Shown here: positions 7,431 to 15,997 of the stretch, piece by piece
Layout: every line of letters begins with the position of its first letter
How positions within the stretch are numbered: the stretch's first letter is position 1
Assembly (NCBI GenBank): GCA_031359995.1
Contig: JANMAT010000072.1
Coordinates: forward strand, 1 to 43,370
Direction of reading: 5' to 3'
DNA length: 43,370 nt
Origin: JANMAT01 sp031359995
GTDB taxonomy: Bacteria > Actinomycetota > Acidimicrobiia > Acidimicrobiales > Ilumatobacteraceae
Notes under the pieces: model-generated
What the model saw: the letters and a program-made list of their open reading frames with translations, nothing else
Told to the model about the DNA's origin: nothing
Databases searched by the model: none
Position numbers and translations under genes: made by a program

Positions 7431-8909
7431 TCATGGGTGGAGCGCTCCGTCGCGCAGGAGCTCGATGGCCGCCTCGACCACGGTCGGGTCGAAGGCGGTG
7501 CCGGCGCCGGCGGTCAGCACCTCGGGGCGGTACCCACCTTCGAGCACGGCCTGGGCGACGGCGGTGACGCGCGACGCGGTCGGGATGTCGCTGCCGGCCA
7601 GCCCCTCGGGGAAGCCGCTGCCGTCCCACTGCTCGCGGCAGTGGCGCACCGCATAGGCGACGAGGGGACCGGCGGTGGCCATGAGGTACGTGGCGGCCTC
7701 GAGCGGATGGGTCGTGCCCGTGTCGTCGCCGCCCTCGGCCGGCACGCGGGCCAGGCCCAGGTTGGCGACGTGGGCGACGAAGCGGATCTGCATGCGCTCG
7801 GGGCCTTCGAACCCCATGCCGGTGGCGATCTCGAACGCGATCTGGGCGACCTTGGCCGGGTTCAGCTCACTGTGCATCTGCGCCGCCATCTCGGCGAGGC
7901 GCAGGGTGACCTCGAGCTCGGAGTCGGTGGCCATCGTGCCGACGAGCTCGGCCGCGGCGAGCACCGTCGAGGTGTTCTCCAGGGCGGCCGCCGTCTGGGC
8001 CCGGGTCGCCAGCTCGCGCAGGGTCGAGAGGTCGCCGGAGCACTCGGGTCCGGCGTGGCCGACGGCGAGGAAAATCGGCGTCTGCGGGTCGGGCGTGTAG
8101 GCCTCGGTCACCATGGCCATGGCCCAGGCGATGCGCTCGGCGGCGTCCTGCTCGAGCCCGGGGGCGAGCAGCAGGTAGGTGCCCTCGTCGAGGTCGAACA
8201 GCTCGCCGTGCGTTTCGCACGCGGCGCGGAACGCCACGGCCAGGCGCCGCAGGAGCAGCGACACCGCCTCGGGGCTGAGCCGGGTGCAGGCGTACTGGAA
8301 GTGGACCACCGCGAACGACATGACGCGCACGGCGTTGCCGAGGTCGTTGGCGGCCAGGCGCAGCTTGAGCGCGGCGGCCGACGGCAGGCCCGAGGTCGGG
8401 TTGGTGGTGGACTCGGCGCCGCGGTTGGCGCCGCCGCGTACGACGCGCGCCTCGTAGGCATCCACGAGGCGCGTCGACAGCTCGGCCGACTCGGGGCCGG
8501 GCGGGTAGTCGAGGGGCTGGAGCGGGTCGAGGGCGAGTCGGTTCAACGACGACACGTCGCCCTCGGCGACGGCGGTGAACGCGCCGTTCTTGACGGCCTC
8601 GGCGGCCATGGCCTCGCCGCCGGGGTGGGTCAGCACCAGGACGCGCATGCCGGCGGTGACGGCCTGGTTGAGCAGATCGGTCATGCGGTGCCTGGGCAAG
8701 CGGGTGGAGACCACGGCGACGCTGGCGCCATCGGCGGTCTCGGACACGGTGAACCCGGCCCCGGACAGCGCATCGCCGGCCGCGGTGGTGGGCGCCATCA
8801 GCCAGGCGGTCGGGCCGCTCAGGAACCCGAAGTCGATCGGTGCCGAGACAGCCGCGTCGAAGTCGACGGGGGGCGCTTCGTCAGTGGTCGTCGAGCTGTC
8901 CATGGTCAC
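7431..8909 (-). CDS. Degenerate receiver/GGDEF/HD-GYP signalling protein
   Basis: A 492-residue protein. Residues ~35-125 look like a receiver-type alpha/beta domain without a clear phospho-Asp (MRVLVLTHPGGEAMAAEAV resembles the end of a REC fold). Residues ~169-315 resemble a GGDEF domain: TNPTSGLPS echoes the D-x-LTGL-x-NR entry, but the catalytic GGDEF is replaced by DLDEGT. Residues ~340-490 resemble HD-GYP: the HD metal pair is replaced by Ala-Asn (AHVANLGLARVP), His401-Pro is kept, HHER is HCRE, and the GYP loop is DGSGFPEGL. It therefore probably binds or senses rather than makes or hydrolyses c-di-GMP. It is the first gene of the flgN-flgK-flgL unit and starts at GTG 8909 with GAAGG upstream, directly behind a flagellar-type promoter (8926-8955). 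Confidence 0.75.
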   Translation of the reverse strand: MTMDSSTTTDEAPPVDFDAAVSAPIDFGFLSGPTAWLMAPTTAAGDALSGAGFTVSETADGASVAVVSTRLPRHRMTDLLNQAVTAGMRVLVLTHPGGEAMAAEAVKNGAFTAVAEGDVSSLNRLALDPLQPLDYPPGPESAELSTRLVDAYEARVVRGGANRGAESTTNPTSGLPSAAALKLRLAANDLGNAVRVMSFAVVHFQYACTRLSPEAVSLLLRRLAVAFRAACETHGELFDLDEGTYLLLAPGLEQDAAERIAWAMAMVTEAYTPDPQTPIFLAVGHAGPECSGDLSTLRELATRAQTAAALENTSTVLAAAELVGTMATDSELEVTLRLAEMAAQMHSELNPAKVAQIAFEIATGMGFEGPERMQIRFVAHVANLGLARVPAEGGDDTGTTHPLEAATYLMATAGPLVAYAVRHCREQWDGSGFPEGLAGSDIPTASRVTAVAQAVLEGGYRPEVLTAGAGTAFDPTVVEAAIELLRDGALHP

Positions 8910-8925
8910 CGTGGGCCTTCATCTG

Positions 8926-8955
8926 GGTGTCGGCGGGAAGGTCCGTTGTTCAAGG
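8926..8955 (-). promoter_or_regulatory. Flagellar-type promoter of the HD-GYP-like/flgN/flgK/flgL unit
   Basis: The minus strand reads CCTTGAA (complement of 8949-8955), exactly 14 bases, then GCCGACACC (complement of 8926-8934). It is the same element at identical spacing as before fliC and flbD, and GCCGACAC resembles the sigma28 -10 GCCGATAA. The -35 part overlaps the stop codon of the flhF-like gene. The expected leader is only ~10 nt and carries GAAGG. Confidence 0.75.
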
Positions 8956-11625
8956 CTGTGTGCGGATCGGGGGGACGGGCGTGCTCGCCGCCGTCGGTGT
9001 GTCGACGTCGAGGCCGAGGGTGGCGCGGATCTCCATGGCGACGGTGACGGCGTCGAGCCGGACCGTGCGCACGCCACCCATGTAGCCGAGGGGTACGCCC
9101 CAGGCGTGGGCGACCGACAGCGCCGGGAGCAGGAAGCGCGGGCCGGCGGCGCTGACGACGGCGGGGCGCAGGCGGGCGAGCTCGTGCCACACGCCACCGA
9201 TCACGAGATGGAGCTGGCGACCGTGCAGTCCGGCGGTGATCTCGGCCGGGTCCTCGGTGGCAAGGGCGGCGATCTCGTCGTCGATGTCGTCGACGACAGT
9301 GGGCCGGTCCTCGTCGACCTCGAGCACCGGTACGCCCAGCGTGTCGGCCAGCGCGTCGATCGACGGACCGGCGATCAGGGTGCGACCGTCGGGCAGCGGA
9401 GCGAAGAGCGGGCGCAGCGCGAGCATGAGCGCGGCGGTCCACTCGGCATCGTCGCGAGGGTCGAGGGCGGCTGCGGTCTGCACGAGGCGATCGGGGACCC
9501 CCACGGCGAACAGGGCCTGCGGTGACCAACCATCGCCCATGGGCCCGGCGGCGGCGACGATCGGCTCGTCGCGCAGCAGGGTGCGGAACGTGGCCGGCCG
9601 GGGAGGTTCGACCGGCGCGGGCGCCGGCGGGATGGGCCGCCCCACCGGCCGGGCCACCGGCACCGGAGCCGGCTCGATCACGGTGGCCACGACCGGGGTG
9701 GCCGACGACTCGACCGGCGCCTCGACCGGTGCGCCGACCGGCGCCACGGTGGCGGGTTCGGCGGCGGGGGCATCGTCGGGCACCGGACGGGCCTCGATGG
9801 TCTCGGTCGGCTCGACGGGCTCGACTGCCGTGGTCGGCTCGGCGGGGTCGAGCGGCTCCTCGTCGGGGGCGCGTTCCACGTGCACGGCCGGCGCCGTGAA
9901 CGCCGCGACCGTGCCGGCCAGCCGGCCGTCGTCGTCGGTCCCGAGCGGACGGGCCCGCCAGTTCGTCGTGCGGCGAGCGGGGCGCAGGGCGTCCAGGCCG
10001 GCGGAGCGGAAGCCCGGGCGCAGGCCGAGGGCATCGAGCTCGGCCCCGGTGTCGTCGGCCGGCGTCTCGCGGGTGTCGCCGTCGGTCGTTGTGTCGGTGG
10101 GGGCCAGCTCGGGCGTGACCGGTTCCGCAAGCACATCGGGGGGCACGCCGGCGAACAGGTCGACGCCGGCGTCCTCGTCGATCGTGGCGTTGTCAGTGGC
10201 CAGGGCAGCCAGGGCGGCGGCCGCCGACAGCACGAAGCCGGGTGCGACGCGGGGCGGGTCCGGCTCGGTGGGCACCGCCGGGCCGCCCAGGTCCGGCAGG
10301 GCCTCCAGCGCGTCGCGGGCGGCGACGATCGACACCACCGGGGGCGGCGACGCCGGTCCGAGCTCGGCATCGCCGAGCACCGGCTCGGGCGTCTGCAGGA
10401 TCTCGAGCCACTTCTGCATGCGCGAGCCCGGATCGGGGCCGGGCTCGACCGTCTCGGTCCCGACGGCGGGTTCGGGTTCGGCCACGGCGACGGGTTCGGT
10501 GTCGAACGACGCCGCGGGCCCGACGGCGGGAGTGGGGGCGACCGCCGCGGCGACCGGGACCGCCGGGGCGACCGGGACCGCCGTGGTGACGGGGACCGGG
10601 ATGACGGGGACCGGGATGACGGGGACCGGGATGACGATCGCCGGGGTCGTGGGCACGATGGCGACCGGGGGCGGCGGCGGGGGCGGGGGCAGCGGTGTCG
10701 TCGCCGGGGCGGGCGGCGGTGGGGGAGGCGGCGGGGTGGTGGTCCGGGCGACGGGCGCCAGGTCCGCATCGACCGACGGCTCGGCGGAAGGTTCGGCCGG
10801 GCCGGCGTGGTAGCCGGCGATGGGTGCGATCTCGCCCTCTGGCAGCGAGGTGTCCTCCACCCAGCGGCCCTGCTCCTCGTCGAAGCGCATGGCTCGGGGC
10901 GGCATCTCGGCCAGGGGCCCGGTCGATCCCGGGGGCGCCACGCGGGGCGGCAACGACACCGGATAGGGCGGTACGACGACGGGGTGGTCGGCCACCAGGG
11001 GCCCCCCACCTCGGGGCCGCGCGGTCTCACCGTTGGCCCGGGCCGCCGCCCGCGAGGGCAGGGGTGGGCCGGCCAGGTCGAGCTCGACCGCGGGCGGCCG
11101 CTGGTCGACGGGCGAGGGTGCCGCGGCCGCGGGCACGACCGGCAACTCGTCGCGCCGGGTGGTCACGCGGTCCTCGACCCCGGGCGTGTCGGGAACGGCG
11201 TCGTAGCCTGGGGTGGCCCGCAGCGCGGGTTCGATCAGCTCCTCCCACGCCATCGAGTCGGGCACGCCGGCGGCGCGGGCGGTGGAGAAGAGCTGGGCGA
11301 TGGTGACGTCCTCGTCGACGTCGCCGATGCGGTCGAGCAGACGGGTCGCGAAGTTGCCGTCGTTGCGCTGCAGGCGCTGGAGGAGCTCTTCGGCGCTGGC
11401 CATCTCAGGCCCCGCCTCGTCGCGTCCGCCGCTGGTGGCCACCAGCTCCACCAGCTCGAGCGCGAAGAACCCGCCGACCCCGCCCCGACGCAGCCGGCGC
11501 ACCGACTGGACGGAGAACCCGGGACCCAGGGCCGCTTCCGCGGCCGCGTCGGCTTCCGCCACCGTGCGCGCTTCGATGGTCACGGTGGACCCCGAGCGCG
11601 TGATGTGCGGATAGGTGTTCTTCAT
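8950..11625 (-). CDS. FlhF-like protein with lost P-loop and long Pro/Val/Thr-rich linker
   Basis: An 891-residue protein in the usual place of flhF, after flhA. The N-terminal ~65 residues match the FlhF B-domain: an Ala/Glu helix, LGPGFSVQSVRRLRRGG, then VGGFFALELVELVA. Residues ~160-680 are low complexity, rich in Pro, Val, Ala, Thr and Asp, with runs such as PPPPPPPPAP and repeated VPVIPVPVIPVPV. The last ~210 residues keep traces of the FlhF NG architecture, from helical FAVGVPDRLVQTAAALD to SVAHAWGVPLGYMGGVRTV. Where a P-loop GPTGVGKTTT is expected (residues ~745-758) the sequence is IAGPSIDALADT, without Lys. GTP binding is therefore unlikely. It may be a scaffold for flagellar placement. 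The ATG at 11625 lies 66 nt after flhA. Confidence 0.6.
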   Translation of the reverse strand: MKNTYPHITRSGSTVTIEARTVAEADAAAEAALGPGFSVQSVRRLRRGGVGGFFALELVELVATSGGRDEAGPEMASAEELLQRLQRNDGNFATRLLDRIGDVDEDVTIAQLFSTARAAGVPDSMAWEELIEPALRATPGYDAVPDTPGVEDRVTTRRDELPVVPAAAAPSPVDQRPPAVELDLAGPPLPSRAAARANGETARPRGGGPLVADHPVVVPPYPVSLPPRVAPPGSTGPLAEMPPRAMRFDEEQGRWVEDTSLPEGEIAPIAGYHAGPAEPSAEPSVDADLAPVARTTTPPPPPPPPAPATTPLPPPPPPPPVAIVPTTPAIVIPVPVIPVPVIPVPVTTAVPVAPAVPVAAAVAPTPAVGPAASFDTEPVAVAEPEPAVGTETVEPGPDPGSRMQKWLEILQTPEPVLGDAELGPASPPPVVSIVAARDALEALPDLGGPAVPTEPDPPRVAPGFVLSAAAALAALATDNATIDEDAGVDLFAGVPPDVLAEPVTPELAPTDTTTDGDTRETPADDTGAELDALGLRPGFRSAGLDALRPARRTTNWRARPLGTDDDGRLAGTVAAFTAPAVHVERAPDEEPLDPAEPTTAVEPVEPTETIEARPVPDDAPAAEPATVAPVGAPVEAPVESSATPVVATVIEPAPVPVARPVGRPIPPAPAPVEPPRPATFRTLLRDEPIVAAAGPMGDGWSPQALFAVGVPDRLVQTAAALDPRDDAEWTAALMLALRPLFAPLPDGRTLIAGPSIDALADTLGVPVLEVDEDRPTVVDDIDDEIAALATEDPAEITAGLHGRQLHLVIGGVWHELARLRPAVVSAAGPRFLLPALSVAHAWGVPLGYMGGVRTVRLDAVTVAMEIRATLGLDVDTPTAASTPVPPIRTQP

Positions 11626-11691
11626 CGTGTCCCGTCTGTGGGCTTCCTGCCCAACGCGACCGTGTCGGCTGGGGGCCCGCTACGGCCCGCG

Positions 11692-13725
11692 TCACAGCAC
11701 GGCACCTATTACTTCGGTCGTGGTGACCGTGAGATGAGCGGGAAGTTCGCGATAGGCGACGGTGGCGATGTCGATGCCACCCGCGGAGAGGAGGCGGTGG
11801 AGGGGGCGGCGCAGTCCGGGGGCGCACACGAGGACCACCGGGTCATGGCCGACCGAGCGTTCCCAGGCCTCGGCGACGGCGCCGCGGAGGCGCTCGACCA
11901 TCTCGGGTTCCAGCGCCAGGTGGGCGCTGCCGTCGATCTCGCGGATCGACGCCAGGAGCTGGCCTTCCACCGACGGGACCAGGAGCAGGGCGGCCACCCG
12001 GTTGTGGGGAGCCAGGCGGGACATGATCTGGGCACCGAGGGCGACGCGGCACTCGTCGGCGAGCTGCTCGGGGGCCTTGATGGTGGCGACGCTGCCCGAC
12101 AGGGTCTCGACCACGCGGCCGAGGTCGCGGATCCCGATGCGGTCCGTGAGCAGGGCCCGCAGGACCTGGTGCAGGGTCGACACGGGCACCCGGTCGTTGC
12201 CGATCTCGTTGGCCAGCAGCGGCTGCTCGGTACGCAGGCCCTCGACCAGGTCGGCGACCTGCTGGCGGGTGAGGAGGTCGGGCGCCTGGTTGCGGGCGAC
12301 CTCGGCGAGGTGGGTCACGATGGCGGCGGAGCGGCTCACGAGCGTGGCCCCCATGGCCGCGGCGGCCTGGCGCTCCGACTCGGGCACCCAGTAGCCGACG
12401 AGGCCGAACACGGGCTCCACCACCCGCTCACCCAGCGCGGCGAGGGTCACGTCCTCGTTGCCGTACGACGGGTCGGGGAGGGCGAGCACGCACCCGGCCG
12501 GGACCCGACCGCCACCGATCTCGACGCCGGCGACGGCGATGCGGTACTCGCCGGGCGCGAGGCTGGCGTCGTCGGTGGTCGACACCTGGGGCAGCACGAA
12601 CCCGAGCTCCAACGCGAGCTGACGACGCAGCTCCCGGACGCGGGCGAGCAGGTCGCCGTCGGTCGCCACGTCGACGCAATCGAAGGCCAGCCGCAGCTCG
12701 AGCGGCTCGATGCGCATCTGGGCGATGAGGGCGTCGGGGTCGTCGGGGCCGATGCGCACGACGGGGTCGGACATCGGGGTCTCGATCACGACGTTGCGCT
12801 TCAGGCGGCTGGCCAGGACCCACAGCCCGATCGAGGCGACGAAGAACGGGATCTTGGGCATGCCCGGCAGCAGACCGATGGCCAGCGCGGCGCCGGCGCC
12901 GATGCGGGCGGCCATCGGGCTGCGGAACAGCTGGGAACCGAGCTCCTTGCCGAGGTCGTCCTGATCGCCCTTCACCCGGTTCACGAGCATGCCGGTGGCC
13001 AGCGAGAGCAGCAGGGCGGGGATCTGGGCGACCAGGCCGTCGCCGACCGTCAAGAGCGAGTAGGTCTGGGCGGCGTCGCCCAGTGCCATGTGGCGCCCGA
13101 TGATGCCGATGCCGAACCCGCCGAAGAGGTTGACCATCACGATGATCAGACCGGCGACGGCGTCGCCCTTCACGAACTTCACCGCGCCGTCCATGGCGCC
13201 GTAGAAGTCGCTCTCCAGCGCGATGCGGCGGCGGGCGGCACGGGCGCCGGCCTCGTCGAGGAGGCCGGCGGCGAGGTCGGCGTCCACCGCCATCTGCTTT
13301 CCCGGCATGGCGTCCAAGCTGAACCGGGCCGCGACTTCGGCGGCGCGCTCGGAGCCCTTGGTGATGACCATCAGGTTCACGATGGTGAGCACGAGGAAGA
13401 TGACGAGGCCGACGACGATGTTCGAGCCGACCACGAAGCGGCCGAAGGTCTGCACCACTTCGCCGGCGTAGCCGTGCAGCAGGACCATGCGGCTGGTCGA
13501 CACGGTGAGGGTGATGCGCGCCGCCGTCGTCACGAGCAGCATCGTGGGGAACGACGAGAAGTCGAGCGGGTCGGCCAGGCCGACCACGGCGGCCAGTGTG
13601 ACCACGGCGACGACGATGTTCATCGCCAACAGCACGTCGATGACGACGGTGGGCAGCGGGACGAACAGGCACAGGACGAGCCCGACGATCAGGATCGGCA
13701 GGGCGAGCGCGGAGCGACCCTTCAT
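11692..13725 (-). CDS. flhA: Flagellar export gate protein FlhA
   Basis: A 677-residue FlhA. The N-terminal half has about eight transmembrane segments (for example LPILIVGLVLCLFVPLP and VGSNIVVGLVIFLVLTIVN). Between them is the FHIPEP-family loop (SERAAEVAARFSLDAMPGKQ, then DADLAAGLLDEAGARA). The C-terminal cytoplasmic half (residues ~330-677) forms the nonameric substrate-docking ring. FlhA couples proton motive force to flagellar protein export. The ATG at 13725 is chosen because it overlaps the flhB stop (ATGA at 13722-13725). The frame is open ~40 codons further upstream but that part lies within flhB and lacks similarity. Confidence 0.97.
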   Translation of the reverse strand: MKGRSALALPILIVGLVLCLFVPLPTVVIDVLLAMNIVVAVVTLAAVVGLADPLDFSSFPTMLLVTTAARITLTVSTSRMVLLHGYAGEVVQTFGRFVVGSNIVVGLVIFLVLTIVNLMVITKGSERAAEVAARFSLDAMPGKQMAVDADLAAGLLDEAGARAARRRIALESDFYGAMDGAVKFVKGDAVAGLIIVMVNLFGGFGIGIIGRHMALGDAAQTYSLLTVGDGLVAQIPALLLSLATGMLVNRVKGDQDDLGKELGSQLFRSPMAARIGAGAALAIGLLPGMPKIPFFVASIGLWVLASRLKRNVVIETPMSDPVVRIGPDDPDALIAQMRIEPLELRLAFDCVDVATDGDLLARVRELRRQLALELGFVLPQVSTTDDASLAPGEYRIAVAGVEIGGGRVPAGCVLALPDPSYGNEDVTLAALGERVVEPVFGLVGYWVPESERQAAAAMGATLVSRSAAIVTHLAEVARNQAPDLLTRQQVADLVEGLRTEQPLLANEIGNDRVPVSTLHQVLRALLTDRIGIRDLGRVVETLSGSVATIKAPEQLADECRVALGAQIMSRLAPHNRVAALLLVPSVEGQLLASIREIDGSAHLALEPEMVERLRGAVAEAWERSVGHDPVVLVCAPGLRRPLHRLLSAGGIDIATVAYRELPAHLTVTTTEVIGAVL

Positions 13726-14795
13726 GCGGCAGTCCGCTTCGGCTGCAGGAAGGCCGGGAAGCGGCCCCGCCGCCAGTAGGCGGTGATGAGCACGCCGACG
13801 ACCTCGTCGAACAGCTGTGTCGGGATGAAGGCACCGAGTTTGCACTGGCGGTACAGGGCGCGCGCCAACGGCCGGTTCTCGACGATCGGCACGCCGTTGC
13901 GCACCGCTTCACGACGGATGCGCGCGGCGGAGCTGTTCACGCCCTTGCCGATGACGCGTGGTGCCGCCGATCCCTCGCTGTAGCAGAGGGCCACGGCGTA
14001 GTGCGTGGGGTTCGTGACGATGACGTCGGCCAGCGAGATGGGTGGCAGCGCACGGCGGCGGGCGAGCTCGTAGGCCTTGCGTCGCCGGTTCGCCTTCACG
14101 CGGGGGTCGCCTTCGGCAAGCTTGTGCTCGTCGGTGATCTCCTGCTTGGTCATCTTCAGCTCGGCCTTCAGCTTGCGCCGGATGTTCAGGTAGTCGAGAG
14201 CGGCGATGATGGCGAGCAGGGCGGCCGCCTGCCACAGGAACGCCTTCAGCGCCTGGCCGAACCGGCCGAGCGTGTCGGTGAGGCCGTGGCCGTCCTGGGT
14301 GGCGCTCCACAGCGACCGGACGGGTCCCCACGCCGAGTAGGCCAGCACGGCCAGCTTGAGCACGGCCTTGAGCAGGTTGGGTGCGGCCTGCTTCGGGTTC
14401 AGGCGACCGAAGCCGCGCTTGAGCGACAGGTGCTTGAGCGACGGCTTGGCCTGCTTCGACCCGATGACCACGCCACCCTGGACGATGATGGTGACGATGC
14501 CGGTGGCCGTCCCGATGAGGACCAGCGGGAGCGCGCTCAGGCCCATGCGCCTGGCGCTCTCGAGCAGGCGGCCGGTGAAGAGTGACTTGCCGTCGCCGAG
14601 ATCGGCCAGGCTGCGGTGCAGCTCGGTCATCATCGTGCGCATGACCTTGGGCACGAAGGTGGTGCCCGCGGCGACGACGGTGAGCAGGGCCACGGCCGGA
14701 GGGACCTCGGGGGAGCGCGGCAGCCGGCCGTCCCGTCGAGCGTCACGACGACGCTTCGCGGTAGGCGCTTGGTTGCGTCCGTCGCGCTTGGCCAC
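13722..14795 (-). CDS. flhB: Flagellar export switch protein FlhB
   Basis: A 357-residue FlhB. A basic N-terminus (AKRRRDARRDGRLPRS) precedes four membrane segments. The cytoplasmic linker MTKQEITDEHKLAEGDPRVK leads to the autocleavage motif NPTH at residues 262-265 (DVIVTNPTHYAVAL). Cleavage between Asn and Pro switches export from rod/hook to filament substrates. The GTG at 14795 is preferred over an upstream in-frame ATG at 14864 because the N-terminus then begins like other FlhB proteins and AGGAG lies 9 nt upstream. The upstream 139-nt gap to fliR holds only GC-rich sequence. flhA follows with an ATGA overlap. Confidence 0.96.
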   Translation of the reverse strand: MAKRDGRNQAPTAKRRRDARRDGRLPRSPEVPPAVALLTVVAAGTTFVPKVMRTMMTELHRSLADLGDGKSLFTGRLLESARRMGLSALPLVLIGTATGIVTIIVQGGVVIGSKQAKPSLKHLSLKRGFGRLNPKQAAPNLLKAVLKLAVLAYSAWGPVRSLWSATQDGHGLTDTLGRFGQALKAFLWQAAALLAIIAALDYLNIRRKLKAELKMTKQEITDEHKLAEGDPRVKANRRRKAYELARRRALPPISLADVIVTNPTHYAVALCYSEGSAAPRVIGKGVNSSAARIRREAVRNGVPIVENRPLARALYRQCKLGAFIPTQLFDEVVGVLITAYWRRGRFPAFLQPKRTAA

Positions 14796-14934
14796 TGCGG
14801 GGTGCTCCTGAGGGGGGGTGAAGGGGGGAAGCGGGCGGATGACCCGATGCGCTCCCGGGCTCACCGTGGTGGCTCGGGAGGGCCGATGGCCCGGCGCGGC
14901 GGCCGCGGCGGCGCGGGGCGATCGGCGCTCGCGG

Positions 14935-15702
14935 TCAGCCGGCGAAGACCCGGAGCACGCCGCGCACGGTGTCGAGACCGTCGGCGATGGCCCGGTCGGC
15001 GGTGGCGGGGAAGACCACCACCAGGCTGCTGATGAGGAACATGACGGTGAGGAGCTTGATGGGCAGACCGAGGAGGAAGGCGTTCACCTGTGGGGCCACG
15101 CGGCTCACGAGGCCGAGCGTCAGCTCGATGAGGAACAGCACGGCGGTGATCGGCAGCGCCAGCTCCACGCCGGCCTTGAACACGCGGCTGACGACCCGTG
15201 CCGTGCTCGGCCCGACGATGGAGTACGAGTGGAGGTTGCCGTCGAGGGCGACGGCCTGCACCGAGGCGTAGAGCACGCGGGCCGACACGCCGAGCCCGCC
15301 GAGGATGATGATGAGCGTGGTACCGGCGTGGTTCACGATCTTCGAGATCGGACCGGGCGAGGTCATCGATTCCTTGTCGAACAGCGCGCCCACCGTCATG
15401 CCCGACGCGGTGTCGAGCATGGTGCCGGCGATCTGGAACGGCTGCACGGCCAGGCCCAGCAACCATCCGAGCGACGCCCCGATGAACGCGTTCATCACGG
15501 TCAGCACGACGAGGTCACCGACGGGCAGCACGCCGTGGACGGGTGTCCCGATGAGCACGCCGAAGGCGATCGACGGTGTGGCGCGCGCCATCTTCGGGAT
15601 CGACCGCGGCACGAACCCGCCCGCGGCGACGAACGCGCCGGCGCGGATGGTGCCCAGCACCAGCCCGAGGGCCCAACCGATGGGGAGATCGAACGTCTGC
15701 AC
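14935..15702 (-). CDS. fliR: Flagellar export gate protein FliR
   Basis: A 255-residue membrane protein with about six hydrophobic segments, usual FliR length. The family pattern VGDLVVLTVMNAFIGASLGW followed by the FQIAGTMLDTASGM motif is present. A C-terminal segment, LTVMFLISSLVVVFPATAD, is also typical. FliR assembles with FliP and FliQ (5:4:1) into the core of the type III export gate within the MS ring. It lies 15 nt downstream of fliQ in the fliO-P-Q-R-flhB-flhA order common to many bacteria. Confidence 0.96.
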   Translation of the reverse strand: MQTFDLPIGWALGLVLGTIRAGAFVAAGGFVPRSIPKMARATPSIAFGVLIGTPVHGVLPVGDLVVLTVMNAFIGASLGWLLGLAVQPFQIAGTMLDTASGMTVGALFDKESMTSPGPISKIVNHAGTTLIIILGGLGVSARVLYASVQAVALDGNLHSYSIVGPSTARVVSRVFKAGVELALPITAVLFLIELTLGLVSRVAPQVNAFLLGLPIKLLTVMFLISSLVVVFPATADRAIADGLDTVRGVLRVFAG

Positions 15703-15717
15703 GGTCCGGTCCGCCCG

Positions 15718-15984
15718 TCAGGTCGTGGGACCGATGCGGGCCCAGAGCGTGATCACGAAGCCACGCAGCTCCTGGAGCATCCAGGGGCCCATGAACAGGA
15801 ACACGAGGGCGACCGCGGTGAGCTTGAGCAGGAACGCCACCGACTGCTCCTGCACCTGCGTGATCGTCTGGATGAGGCTGACGAGGATGCCCACCGCGAG
15901 CGCCACGGCCAGCACGGGACCGGCAACCTTGGCACCGGTGGCGAACATCGTTCGCAGCACGTCGACGACGGCGACGTCGTTCAT
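15718..15984 (-). CDS. fliQ: Flagellar export gate protein FliQ
   Basis: An 88-residue protein with two hydrophobic hairpin helices, exactly the FliQ size. The central VGILVSLIQTITQVQEQSVA is the most conserved part of the family, followed by LTAVALVFLFMGPWMLQELR. Four copies wrap the FliP/FliR core of the export gate. It starts at ATG 15984, 13 nt after fliP. Confidence 0.97.
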   Translation of the reverse strand: MNDVAVVDVLRTMFATGAKVAGPVLAVALAVGILVSLIQTITQVQEQSVAFLLKLTAVALVFLFMGPWMLQELRGFVITLWARIGPTT

Positions 15985-15997
15985 GGGAGAACCTCCA

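Noticed and set aside
11662..11669. GCCGACAC (minus strand) between flhA and the flhF-like gene
   Set aside because: The -10-like octamer has no CCTTGAA-like element 14-15 nt upstream, so it was not called a promoter.
9880..13779. A 1299-codon open frame on the plus strand across the flhF-like and flhA genes
   Set aside because: It lies antisense to two well-supported genes, is made of Arg/Gly/His/Asp-rich sequence and has no domain. Such frames arise from third-position GC bias.
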